In this document: in pieces, positions 47,025-55,101 of the stretch
Position numbering within the stretch: the first letter of the stretch is position 1
Layout: each line of letters begins with the position of its first letter
From: Acinetobacter apis
GTDB taxonomy: Bacteria > Pseudomonadota > Gammaproteobacteria > Pseudomonadales > Moraxellaceae
Assembly: GCF_900197575.1 (NCBI RefSeq)
Contig: NZ_FZLN01000001.1
Coordinates: 682,001-746,000 of the forward strand
Length of the DNA stretch: 64,000 nt
Reading direction: 5' to 3'
The notes under the pieces: model-generated
Told to the model about the DNA's origin: nothing
Seen by the model: the letters and a program-made list of their open reading frames with translations, nothing else
Database searches by the model: none
Translations under genes and position numbers: made by a program

Positions 47025-48236
47025 TTATGCCTTTATTTTGATTACATCGATACTTGTATCCTTTAAAAGCGTTTTGTCTAATGAAAGTTCAGCTTTCATC
47101 CAACGCTTAGCCATTTTGATCAATTTGCTATCATTCACAGCGACGGCATGAACGAGTTTGGCATCTTGATCAAGATACAAGTAACTGATTTTTCCATCGC
47201 CATAATCTCTGACAATCAGCTCAAGGTCTTGGTGATTTGCAAGTGTCCCTAGAATCTGAATGTTAAAGTTATATTGATCAGACCAGATCCAAGGAACGTC
47301 TTGATACGTGTCATCTGTACCTAGCATTGCTTTTGCTGCGCAAATTGCTTGGTTTTGCGCATTTGCCCAAGATTGGATACAAAAGCCAAGTACTGGATGA
47401 ATTGCAACATCGCCTGCGGCATAGATATTTGCATCAGACGTACGTCCTTGTTGATCAACCACAATTCCATCTTTGGTTGTTAACCCTGCATGGTCTGCGA
47501 GTTCTTTAGCAATTTCTGCACCGATCGCAACCACAACAAGATCTGCTATATCAACAACTTCATTATTTTGACAAATTGCAACACGGCCATCAGCTTGTGG
47601 CTCTAAGGTATAATCCCCAAAACTAAAGTGGAATGTAACACCGTTATCTTCATGAAATTGTTGGATGTATTGAGATACCTCAGCACCTAAGCTACGAGTA
47701 CACACACGTGGCCCACGCTCATAAATGCTGACATCAATCTCTTTTTTGCGTGCTGTTGCAGCGACTTCTAAACCAATCCAGCCTGCACCAATAATGATGG
47801 CTTTTTTCACGCTTGATAAAGATTCGCTCAGTTTTTCTGCATCAGCTGCTGTTCTTAGGGTAAGGACATTTTTCATGTCCGCCCAGGCTTTCACAGGCAA
47901 TCTAGAGCGACTGCCTGTTGCGATTAATAATTTATCATATGGCAAGCTTTTGCCTGAGCTCAGTTCAACTGTTTGTGCCGCACGGTCAATACTGACTGCA
48001 GTCTCTGGCTTATACCATGTGATATCCAAGCTTTCGATAACATCTTCTGGAAAAAAGCTGAGTTGCTCAGTCGTCATTTCACCTAAAAGGACTTGTTTTG
48101 ACAAAGGTGGACGCTCATAAAAAATATGATTTTCATCCGAAACAATACTAATTGTTCCTTCAAAGTTATTCTTTCTAAGCGTATGAGCTGCCCAAGCTGA
48201 AGCTTGTCCTGCTCCTATAATGACTATCTTTTCCAC
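47025..48236 (-). CDS. FAD-dependent ferredoxin reductase of the Rieske oxygenase
   Basis: A 403-residue FAD/NAD-binding reductase of the BphA4/rhodocoxin-reductase type. VIIGAGQASAWAAHTLRK (4-21) binds FAD, AIIIGAGWIGLEVAATARK binds NADH, and IYAAGDVAIHPV is the second FAD motif; a C-terminal reductase domain follows. It would pass electrons from NADH to the Rieske ferredoxin encoded at 51366. The start is GTG; its ribosome-binding site CGGGA lies inside the last codons of the dioxygenase gene, so translation is coupled. Confidence 0.92.
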   Translation of the reverse strand: MEKIVIIGAGQASAWAAHTLRKNNFEGTISIVSDENHIFYERPPLSKQVLLGEMTTEQLSFFPEDVIESLDITWYKPETAVSIDRAAQTVELSSGKSLPYDKLLIATGSRSRLPVKAWADMKNVLTLRTAADAEKLSESLSSVKKAIIIGAGWIGLEVAATARKKEIDVSIYERGPRVCTRSLGAEVSQYIQQFHEDNGVTFHFSFGDYTLEPQADGRVAICQNNEVVDIADLVVVAIGAEIAKELADHAGLTTKDGIVVDQQGRTSDANIYAAGDVAIHPVLGFCIQSWANAQNQAICAAKAMLGTDDTYQDVPWIWSDQYNFNIQILGTLANHQDLELIVRDYGDGKISYLYLDQDAKLVHAVAVNDSKLIKMAKRWMKAELSLDKTLLKDTSIDVIKIKA

Positions 48237-48241
48237 AATGC

Positions 48242-49183
48242 TTATCCCGGTATCATTTGAGTAATTTGTCTTCTTGTCGTTGGATCAACACCACCGTCAA
48301 CTGCCCATTCAGTGAATAATTCAACTGCATAATCAACGTGACGCGGCTGCCAATCTTTCGTTAAGTAATCTTCATTGGTATAATATTCAAATGCACCGCC
48401 AAGTGGTGAATTGACATACCAAAAGTACGCAGACGAAATTGGGTGACGACCAGGACCAATAAATGATGACCATGATTTGCGGTTCATGTTAATCCCACCA
48501 CCGATCACTTCATGAATATCGCGCACCACAAATGCGACATGGTTTAACCCTGGGTTTGGCTTGTGTGGCAATTTCAACAAGAATAAGTCATGATGAAAGC
48601 CTTCTTCTTTACAACGCATGAATGCACCGCGGCCGTTGTATGCATCAGACAAGTAAAAGCCTAACTTTTCAGTATAAAACGCTTGAACTTCATCTAAGTT
48701 CGGTGTGAACAATACAACATGACCAATGCGAACAGGTTCAGCTTGTTGGTAAACAGGGCTCGCCTCATTGACACGATCAACTTTGCCATATTGGTTCATA
48801 CCAAATGATGTTAGACCTTCAACAGGTTGAACATAACTTTTAGCAAATGTAATTCTTAAACCATTTGGATCTGTACATGACACAGATTCAGCAGTTTCAC
48901 TAAAACCATCAACATCTTTAAGACGTACTTTTAGCTCAGCTAAATGTGCATCAGTTTCAACACCCCACATGACTTCACGTAATGTTGAACCACTTTCAAT
49001 TGCAGGTGGCAATTGTTCATTGTCTTTGTCATATACATAAATTCGGCTGCCATCTTGAGTTGAAAATACATCAACTTCATCAGAATGCGTGTCAACCTGC
49101 TTTAACCCAAAGTTATCAATAAATTTGTGTGATAGATCGCGATCTTCAACACCAAACTTCAATCCTTCAATACCTGTAATCAT
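48242..49183 (-). CDS. Extradiol dioxygenase (VOC superfamily, catechol 2,3-dioxygenase type)
   Basis: A 313-residue two-module VOC protein. The C-terminal module carries the complete iron triad: His155 (RIGHVVLF), His215 (LNHVAFVV) and Glu266 (GGAFEYYT). Enzymes of this type cleave the ring next to two hydroxyl groups, giving a yellow semialdehyde-type product. It lies between the reductase gene (5-bp spacing) and an SDR with an intact active site, in the order of a classical ring-oxygenation and meta-cleavage route. The exact diol is unknown. Confidence 0.9.
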   Translation of the reverse strand: MITGIEGLKFGVEDRDLSHKFIDNFGLKQVDTHSDEVDVFSTQDGSRIYVYDKDNEQLPPAIESGSTLREVMWGVETDAHLAELKVRLKDVDGFSETAESVSCTDPNGLRITFAKSYVQPVEGLTSFGMNQYGKVDRVNEASPVYQQAEPVRIGHVVLFTPNLDEVQAFYTEKLGFYLSDAYNGRGAFMRCKEEGFHHDLFLLKLPHKPNPGLNHVAFVVRDIHEVIGGGINMNRKSWSSFIGPGRHPISSAYFWYVNSPLGGAFEYYTNEDYLTKDWQPRHVDYAVELFTEWAVDGGVDPTTRRQITQMIPG

Positions 49184-49198
49184 GTGCGTACACCTATA

Positions 49199-49966
49199 TT
49201 AGTTAAAGATAAATCCACCATTCACAGGAATGTTTTGTCCTGTTACAAAGGATGAAAGATCAGACAGTAAATAAACCACTGTGCCTGTAACATCGTCTGG
49301 CATTTGTGGGCGGTTGATTGAGCGACCGTTCACATAAAGGTCATGTCTGTGTTGAGGAACATATTCTGTTGCTTCAACTAAGGTTAAACCTGGACTCACT
49401 GTGTTTACACAAATTCCAAATTCACCCAATTCACGAGACATTGAACGTGTCATTGCAATGATCGCACCTTTACTTGCAACATATGCCATAAGGTTAGGTG
49501 CACCCCATAATGCTGTATCAGATGCAATGTTCACGATACGACCGCTATTTGATGTACTTTTCAAGTGAGGCACAGCAGCTTTTGACATTAACCATGTGCC
49601 TTTCACATTGATTTGCATGACACGATCCCAAAGATCAGGATCATAGTCAGATAAGCCTTTACCACCAACGCCTGTTGCAAGTGCTGCACAGTTGACCAAA
49701 CCATCAAGTCCGCCCAATACAGCAATTGCATCAGCCATGCATTGTTCAATTGAATCGCCTGATGCAAGATCAACTGTAAATGCATCAACTTTCAAGCCTT
49801 GCGCTTTGAGTTTCTGTGCTTCTTCAGCTACCAATGTCGATAAAATGTCTGCCATAACAACATGTGCGCCAAGCTCTGCAATTGCTTGTGTAAACGCTAA
49901 ACCAAGGCCTCTTGCTGCGCCTGTGACAATAAACTTTTTATCTTGTAGGGTTGCTAAATTAGCCAT
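49199..49966 (-). CDS. SDR family oxidoreductase, probable cis-diol dehydrogenase
   Basis: A 255-residue classical short-chain dehydrogenase. VTGAARGLGLAF (15-26) binds NAD, and NIASD with YVASK supplies the serine, tyrosine and lysine of the active site, all present. Its gene overlaps the end of the Rieske alpha gene by 8 bp, so the two are translationally coupled. By position it would oxidise the dihydrodiol made by the Rieske oxygenase to a catechol-type compound for the extradiol enzyme that follows. Confidence 0.9.
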   Translation of the reverse strand: MANLATLQDKKFIVTGAARGLGLAFTQAIAELGAHVVMADILSTLVAEEAQKLKAQGLKVDAFTVDLASGDSIEQCMADAIAVLGGLDGLVNCAALATGVGGKGLSDYDPDLWDRVMQINVKGTWLMSKAAVPHLKSTSNSGRIVNIASDTALWGAPNLMAYVASKGAIIAMTRSMSRELGEFGICVNTVSPGLTLVEATEYVPQHRHDLYVNGRSINRPQMPDDVTGTVVYLLSDLSSFVTGQNIPVNGGFIFN

Positions 49967-51029
49967 TCACAGGTACTCCATCAGCCAGTGTTTTTTCTTG
50001 GCTATTATTAAGTTCAACAATTTGCTTCAATTGCTTGTCAGCTTCTTTTTTCATCATACGGCGCAGTCTTGATAGACCCACATCATGTTGATACAAGAAC
50101 TCACCATCACGCGCATTTGGCGCCATGTTTTCTAAGATGATACGATCTTGCTCTAACACGTCCCAATGTAAGCCTTCTAAATGGTTACGATAGAGGAAAC
50201 GCCATACATTTTTCTGCCAACCCGACACTTTACGGCAGCGCCAGAAGAACACACGAGTATTTTCTTCATCAATTGGTGTTGCAAAACCTACAATCCAAAA
50301 CTCACCGCCTGGACCAAAATCTTTTTTGTATGGAATTGATAAACGAAGCCATGATGTACCTGTTTGACCATATTCAACCCAGTCAAAGTTCACGCCTTTT
50401 TGGCCATCTTTTTCAAACACAAAACCTGTCTTCGTTGGTGTGTGCTTCATTTCAGCACTTTTCTCACCTTCAGCCATCGAATGCGATGTGCAGTGTAGAT
50501 AAGTTCCGTGCATCGGATCCATGACATTATCAATGGCATAACGATGGTTAACTTTCCAATCTGCCATACACAAGAATGAACTCCACTCTTCTGAGTCCAA
50601 TTGGTCTGGGAAAGATAAAGGATCTGGTTCAACCGATTGATCGATACCGAACCAAATAAATACCGCACCATGTTTTTCAATGATTGAATATGTTTTTACA
50701 CAATCAGCGCCTTTTAATGGACAGCTATCAACTGCAGGAACATCAACTGCTTTTCCTTCAGCATTGACTTCAACACCGTGATACCAACATGCAACACGGT
50801 CGCCTAAGTTCCAACCTAACGATAAACGCGCACCGCGGTGTGGACAGCGATCTTCTAATGCATGAAGTTCATTATTTTGATCACGCCATACAACAATGTT
50901 TTCGCCAAGTCGTGTGATGCCAACTGGATTATTTGCAACTTCCCAAGATGCTAGAACTGGGTGCCATTGGTTACGTAAGCCAAGGCTCAAATAATCGTTA
51001 TTATTCATCTCATATAGTGGTATACGCAT
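49959..51029 (-). CDS. Rieske aromatic-ring oxygenase alpha subunit
   Basis: A 356-residue alpha subunit. The Rieske centre is Cys62-x-His64 with Cys81-xx-His84. The mononuclear iron site is DPMHGTYLH with His174 and His179, and a distal aspartate lies in HWDVLEQD. At about 350 residues and without a beta-subunit gene, it fits the alpha-only class (examples are carbazole dioxygenase or O-demethylases) rather than the alpha3beta3 class. It takes electrons from the ferredoxin and reductase encoded in the same operon. The start at 51029 has a GGGAAA ribosome-binding site; the ATG at 51008 is an alternative. Confidence 0.92.
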   Translation of the reverse strand: MRIPLYEMNNNDYLSLGLRNQWHPVLASWEVANNPVGITRLGENIVVWRDQNNELHALEDRCPHRGARLSLGWNLGDRVACWYHGVEVNAEGKAVDVPAVDSCPLKGADCVKTYSIIEKHGAVFIWFGIDQSVEPDPLSFPDQLDSEEWSSFLCMADWKVNHRYAIDNVMDPMHGTYLHCTSHSMAEGEKSAEMKHTPTKTGFVFEKDGQKGVNFDWVEYGQTGTSWLRLSIPYKKDFGPGGEFWIVGFATPIDEENTRVFFWRCRKVSGWQKNVWRFLYRNHLEGLHWDVLEQDRIILENMAPNARDGEFLYQHDVGLSRLRRMMKKEADKQLKQIVELNNSQEKTLADGVPVNG

Positions 51030-51056
51030 TATATTTTCCCAACAATAATTTCTTGT

Positions 51057-51356
51057 TTAATATCCGAGGCGTTGCATTTCAGTTTGAAAGCTTGCCGATG
51101 TCCACACTTCACCTGATTCTTGTCTTAAACCTTGCTCGTTTAAAGAAGCAACCAATGGTTCAAGATCCGTAATTCCTTTCGAAAATGCAGAGATCAATGC
51201 ATTTACTAAATCAAGCTCATATGCTGTTGGCGTTTTATAACGAGTTTGCCAGATGATATGATCGATTTTTCCTGGAATTTGGATGTTATTAATACCTGCT
51301 TCTTTTGACGGAGATGCAGCTTGCCAAAATGCTAGCTTCTGATTGAAATCATTCAT
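51057..51356 (-). CDS. Small protein between ferredoxin and Rieske alpha genes
   Basis: I do not recognise this 99-residue protein with certainty. It has no cysteines, no membrane segment and no signal peptide. The C-terminal part SGEVWTSASFQTEMQRLGY looks like a short helix-turn-helix of the recombinase type, a domain I recall beside some ring-hydroxylating oxygenases. AGGAGAG gives a strong ribosome-binding site, and spacings of 9 and 27 bp put it firmly within the oxygenase operon. It could be an assembly factor or small regulator; both are guesses. Confidence 0.75.
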   Translation of the reverse strand: MNDFNQKLAFWQAASPSKEAGINNIQIPGKIDHIIWQTRYKTPTAYELDLVNALISAFSKGITDLEPLVASLNEQGLRQESGEVWTSASFQTEMQRLGY

Positions 51357-51365
51357 GGTTCTCTC

Positions 51366-51674
51366 CTAGTCAACATTCAGTTCAATCATGTCGTTTTGAA
51401 TACGTGATTGATAGATCGATAGGTTTCTACAACCGGGACCGTCTTCAAGCTCACCTGTTGTGATGTTAAATATGGCTTCATGTAAAGGACACTCAACGGT
51501 ATCGCCTTCAATAAAACCTTCTGTCAAAAGTGCATATGCATGTGGGCAGACGTTTTCGATGGCATAAATAGCTGAGTCAATCGAAAAAACACCAATTTTC
51601 TTTCCGTTCACTTCAACAGCTTTCGGTAGATCTTCGTCGACGTCTGCAACTTTACATACTGATGTCCAAACCAT
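51366..51674 (-). CDS. Rieske-type ferredoxin of the oxygenase system
   Basis: A 102-residue [2Fe-2S] Rieske ferredoxin. The cluster ligands are Cys43-x-His45 (VCPHAYALL) and Cys62-xx-His65 (ECPLHEAIF). It carries electrons from the FAD reductase (47025-48236) to the Rieske alpha subunit. It is the first gene of the 13-gene run, with GGAGAG before the ATG, a palindrome 17-36 bp upstream and a TTGACA promoter further up. Confidence 0.93.
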   Translation of the reverse strand: MVWTSVCKVADVDEDLPKAVEVNGKKIGVFSIDSAIYAIENVCPHAYALLTEGFIEGDTVECPLHEAIFNITTGELEDGPGCRNLSIYQSRIQNDMIELNVD

Positions 51675-51690
51675 TTAAACTCTCCACAAA

Positions 51691-51710
51691 ATGTTTTGTA
51701 TGTAAAACAT
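51691..51710. promoter_or_regulatory. Palindrome upstream of the oxygenase operon
   Basis: ATGTTTT (51691-51697) and AAAACAT (51704-51710) form a perfect inverted repeat with a 6-bp centre. It lies about 23-42 bases downstream of the predicted transcription start and 17 bp before the ferredoxin start codon, a repressor-like position. The IclR-type protein is the natural candidate to bind it. Confidence 0.5.
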
Positions 51711-52035
51711 ATTTTCATATATAAAACTTATCTTAGAAGAAAATATGCTTATTCTGTGGTTGTGTCAATTGAGGTAAGGGGTTTTATTTAAATGCACCAA
51801 TCCGCACCAAATGAGTGACAAATGTGCCAAAAAAGAACATTTTTCACATTCTTTTTAAATTCAATAATTATAAAAATCAAATATTTATGTTATTTATGAA
51901 TTTTTAGAATTAATTTATCTGATTTCTTCGAACTTTTCAGCGAAACACATGCAATATTTCTGCACCCTATCAGAGCAGAATCACTCAATCTAAATTTGTA
52001 ACTAAATATTTATTTTATTTTTGTTCATTTTTTGT
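51711..52035. other. Control region between the oxygenase operon and the porin gene
   Basis: This is the middle of a 466-base region between divergent genes. It contains the operon promoter (51740-51768), two direct copies of GCACCAA at 51794 and 51804 spaced exactly 10 bp, and an AT-rich stretch to 52020. No ORF is supported. Confidence 0.55.
51740..51768 (-). promoter_or_regulatory. Predicted promoter of the oxygenase operon
   Basis: On the minus strand, a perfect TTGACA (51763-51768) is followed after 17 bp by TATTTT (51740-51745), which matches four of six positions of the -10 box. Transcription would begin near 51733, about 60 bases before the ferredoxin start. Confidence 0.6.
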
Positions 52036-52064
52036 TTGACTTTTGATCGTAAAAATTAGATATA
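52036..52064 (+). promoter_or_regulatory. Predicted promoter of the porin gene
   Basis: TTGACT (52036-52041) and GATATA (52059-52064) are separated by 17 bp. Transcription would start near 52071, about 70 bases before the porin start codon. Confidence 0.45.
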
Positions 52065-52140
52065 ACTCGTAAATCATTTGCAGTGCAAATTGAAAGTAGG
52101 CCGCAAGAACTAAACTCAATTCACCTAAGGGAACAAGTGT

Positions 52141-53349
52141 ATGAGATTTAAAAATCACCAATTCGTTTTTATGCTGCTCGGTTGTGGTCTCAGTACAACG
52201 GCTTTTGCCAATGGAAATATCGTTAACAGTGATCCTGTGATTTCCAAAGAAAATCCCGAACAAGATTTTAAGTTCAAAGTCAATGGAACTGTACGAACAA
52301 ACTATCGCGATGAACATTGGGATTCTGACAACAATGGCAAATTTTTATTTGACTTAGCACGTATCGATGTCAAAGCCGAATACAAGCAGTTTTTCTTTGA
52401 CGGAAACTATGTATTGCAAGACGATCGCCGTGCCATAGAACATGCATTCATCGGTGCTAAACTGAATTCAGAAAACACCCTGACCGCAGGTTATGTTTAC
52501 AAACCTTTTGCAATATACCCTTACCCACAGAATGCGTGGTCTTTCCAAATTCCGTTCTTTCTAGGTTATGGTGACTCTGTTGCACCTGGGATTGATTGGC
52601 ATTACTTTAACCAAGATTATGATTTTCATGCGGGCTTTTTCCCAACCATGATGACTGAAAATTTACGATTTTCGCCTGAGCTTGGCGACTATCAAAAGCT
52701 TGCAAACACCATTGCTGCTACGCAAAGCAAACAAGCTAACTCTAAACGAAATCAAGTTAATTTCCGTTTAGCAAGAAAATTTACACTCCCGTATGGTAAA
52801 CAAGAGTTTGGTGCATCTGCATCATTTGCACAGTTGCATAATTCAATCACTGATGATGATGGCAAATACTCAGCTTTTGCAGTACATAGCATCAACAATT
52901 ATAACCAATGGAAGTTGCAGACATCCATTATACATTATGACTACGACCCTAAAAATCCAACTGGTGTCAGTTCTGATAGCGTATTATTTCAAGCAAATGG
53001 ATTTAATCCTGCCTACCTGATTGCATCAAAAGCAACGGTATACAATGCAAGCTTGTCTTATAAAATTCCTGTTAGCAAAACTTCAATTCCATACCTCACC
53101 TCAATTTCAATCTATGATGATTACAGCATCATGGTGAAAGATAAAAAGGAATGGAGTGATTCACAAATGAATACCTTTGGTGTGCAATTTAATGCGCTGC
53201 CATTTATTGTTTGGGTTGACTTAACTTATGGTAAAAACATTCCAAGCCTTGGGGGCAAATACAACAGTACAGGCTATACCAGTACAACATCGCAGTTAAG
53301 CAACGATTGGGTATACCGTACCAACATCAACATTGGATATTATTTCTAA
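52141..53349 (+). CDS. Outer-membrane porin divergent from the catabolic operon
   Basis: A 402-residue outer-membrane protein. A signal peptide covers about 1-23 (TTAFANG at the cleavage site), the rest is beta-rich with alternating aromatic residues, and the chain ends NINIGYYF with a terminal phenylalanine typical of porins. It has no coiled coil, so it is unlike the DcaP-type porins in this window. It may belong to the phosphate-porin-like group, which I cannot confirm. The divergent position suggests that it admits the substrate of the oxygenase pathway. AAGGGAA precedes the ATG. Confidence 0.82.
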   Translation: MRFKNHQFVFMLLGCGLSTTAFANGNIVNSDPVISKENPEQDFKFKVNGTVRTNYRDEHWDSDNNGKFLFDLARIDVKAEYKQFFFDGNYVLQDDRRAIEHAFIGAKLNSENTLTAGYVYKPFAIYPYPQNAWSFQIPFFLGYGDSVAPGIDWHYFNQDYDFHAGFFPTMMTENLRFSPELGDYQKLANTIAATQSKQANSKRNQVNFRLARKFTLPYGKQEFGASASFAQLHNSITDDDGKYSAFAVHSINNYNQWKLQTSIIHYDYDPKNPTGVSSDSVLFQANGFNPAYLIASKATVYNASLSYKIPVSKTSIPYLTSISIYDDYSIMVKDKKEWSDSQMNTFGVQFNALPFIVWVDLTYGKNIPSLGGKYNSTGYTSTTSQLSNDWVYRTNINIGYYF

Positions 53350-53367
53350 ATACCGTGCTGAAGTTAA

Positions 53368-53403
53368 ATGAATCCAAGCTCATAACCATTGACTTGGATT
53401 CAT
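53368..53403. terminator. Hairpin between porin and esterase genes
   Basis: An 11-bp perfect stem (53368-53378 with 53393-53403) around a 14-base loop, between two convergent stop codons. No T tract is obvious, so it may be a weak bidirectional terminator. Confidence 0.55.
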
Positions 53404-53411
53404 AAATCGAT

Positions 53412-54734
53412 TTATTGATGCTGCTGAAAAATCCAATCTTGAATACTATTGATATTATATGCAATACGCCATGTGTTTTTGTGCCCTTGACCACCTGCTG
53501 CACTGACGCCAGCTGGAATTACAGACCTTTTTTTAAATGTGGTGTAATAAATATTGCTGTTCGGGGATTGCTGCTGAATTTTCAAAGCATCAAGGCTTAA
53601 TTGCTCAGATGATGCTGTACCATCTAATTCGCCTCGAGTCACTTTTGCGCCATGCTGTATTAAGTTTGATGTAATGGCATCCATTCCTGGATAGGCTTTA
53701 TCATCATCTTGTGATACTAAAATCCAAAGTTTATGATCTGCCATTGGTGTGGTTTTTAATGCGTCCCATTGCCCTGCGACCAAAAATGAAGCGGCAAATA
53801 ATTTTGGATAACGAATGTTTAAGTCAATACTGGTCATACAACCACCGGATTGACCTGTGGTATATAAACGTTTGCTGTCAATTGGATAACGCTTTTGCAA
53901 ATCTTCAATTAAACGAACTGTAATGTCTGCATAGATTGAGGTTTGGTTATTGTCATTGGCTAGTGCTGCAGGATATTGTGGTGCAAGCACAAATGAGGCA
54001 TGTTTTTTTTGTGCATCAGGAGATGCCCATGCAACCGCCCCTTTGCCTTGTGTGAGCGTGGCATATGGATTCGGCCCTGTAACACCCAAATCATGCATAA
54101 ATAGAACCAAAGGCTGTTTTTTTTGGCTGTCTTGTTTTGGAATATATAAGTTATAATTTAACACAATACCTGTTTTTGGGTCTTTAAATTTAAATTGCTG
54201 AAAATCATCTACAATTAAATTACGTTGCAAACTGTTGGTAATTGGCTGATCTGATGCTGTAATGCTTTGCCCTGATGCCGCTTGAATGGCATTGCTTTGG
54301 CTAATAATCACGGATGCAGGGCTTAACGCTGGGCCTTTTGAATTATATGTTGCCGCATTGGTATCATTTGTATTTAATTCTAAAATCACATAATGACCAT
54401 TTTGACCGGTTTTAGCTTGCGCTGCTGTATTATTTGCATATACACGGGTGATATTGCGATTGGCTACCACAAAATCACTGACCTTCAATGTATCATTTTT
54501 AATAGGTTGACGATATTCAATCGCAACAGCCGTTAATTTTTGACCATCACCAAATACTTCAGTAATTGCAGTGACAGAAGCAATTTTCTGATCATAAAAC
54601 ACTGCATTTTGCATTCTCATTTCACTGCCCCCTGCTTTATTATTATTGACGGGTATTTCTGCTGCATGTGTCAACGTAGCCACAGGAATCGCTAGTCCAA
54701 TGGCCAACATCATGTTTAAATATTTATTATTCAT
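53412..54734 (-). CDS. Secreted esterase-like alpha/beta hydrolase with N-terminal Ig-like domain
   Basis: A 440-residue secreted hydrolase. A signal peptide ends at about THAA (22-25). Residues 40-165 form a beta-rich domain resembling the Ig-like N-terminal domain of some esterases, and residues 190-440 are an alpha/beta hydrolase: FMHDLGVTG is the oxyanion region, GQSGG (294-298) contains Ser296, SQDDDKAYPG gives the acid, and QGHKNTW the histidine. The fold is close to the PHB-depolymerase/feruloyl-esterase-like group. The substrate is unknown. Confidence 0.82.
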   Translation of the reverse strand: MNNKYLNMMLAIGLAIPVATLTHAAEIPVNNNKAGGSEMRMQNAVFYDQKIASVTAITEVFGDGQKLTAVAIEYRQPIKNDTLKVSDFVVANRNITRVYANNTAAQAKTGQNGHYVILELNTNDTNAATYNSKGPALSPASVIISQSNAIQAASGQSITASDQPITNSLQRNLIVDDFQQFKFKDPKTGIVLNYNLYIPKQDSQKKQPLVLFMHDLGVTGPNPYATLTQGKGAVAWASPDAQKKHASFVLAPQYPAALANDNNQTSIYADITVRLIEDLQKRYPIDSKRLYTTGQSGGCMTSIDLNIRYPKLFAASFLVAGQWDALKTTPMADHKLWILVSQDDDKAYPGMDAITSNLIQHGAKVTRGELDGTASSEQLSLDALKIQQQSPNSNIYYTTFKKRSVIPAGVSAAGGQGHKNTWRIAYNINSIQDWIFQQHQ

Positions 54735-54840
54735 TCACTTTCCTATTTTCAGTGTTGTTATTCATAGTATAAAAAAGACATGATTTAATGAATTCTTATC
54801 ATATAAAATATATAAATTTAATATTATAGAACTAAAGCCG

Positions 54841-55029
54841 ATGAAGTATATTTTAATTGACGAGTCAATTAATGGTCACACTTTAAGATGAGTGGGTTTA
54901 TTGGCAATATAGATAGCTCAAGGGCATCATGTGCTTGTTTCTGCTATTCAAGATGTTAAGCAAATCGGTCTAAACTTTGATTTTATTGTTATTGGTGCAA
55001 GTGTTCATTGCCGTCGTTATTATCCTTAG
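54841..55029 (+). pseudogene. Remnant of a HemG-like (flavodoxin-fold) gene
   Basis: Read in one frame from the ATG at 54841, this stretch encodes MKYILIDESINGHTLR, a stop, a short segment, a second stop, and then GHHVLVSAIQDVKQIGLNFD followed by FIVIGASVH and a final stop. The order and spacing match the first 60 or so residues of menaquinone-dependent protoporphyrinogen oxidase HemG, in which a DGHT-like phosphate loop is followed by the conserved IVIGAS. The rest of the gene is missing. Two in-frame stops and the loss of the C-terminal two thirds make it a decayed fragment. Confidence 0.6.
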
Positions 55030-55052
55030 TCTTAAAATATTCAATGTGAAAT

Positions 55053-55079
55053 AAAAAAACGAGTGAATCACTTCACTCG
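55053..55079 (-). terminator. Alkaline phosphatase terminator
   Basis: CGAGTGAA (55060-55067) pairs with TTCACTCG (55072-55079) around TCAC. On the minus strand a T7 run follows. It lies 22 bp after the phosphatase stop. Confidence 0.88.
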
Positions 55080-55101
55080 CTTGTTTACACCTCTAGCAAT
55101 T

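Noticed and set aside
51790..51822. A sigma-54-like TGGCAC element on the minus strand near the GCACCAA repeats
   Set aside because: The required GC element at the -12 position is absent at the right spacing, and a good TTGACA promoter lies nearby.
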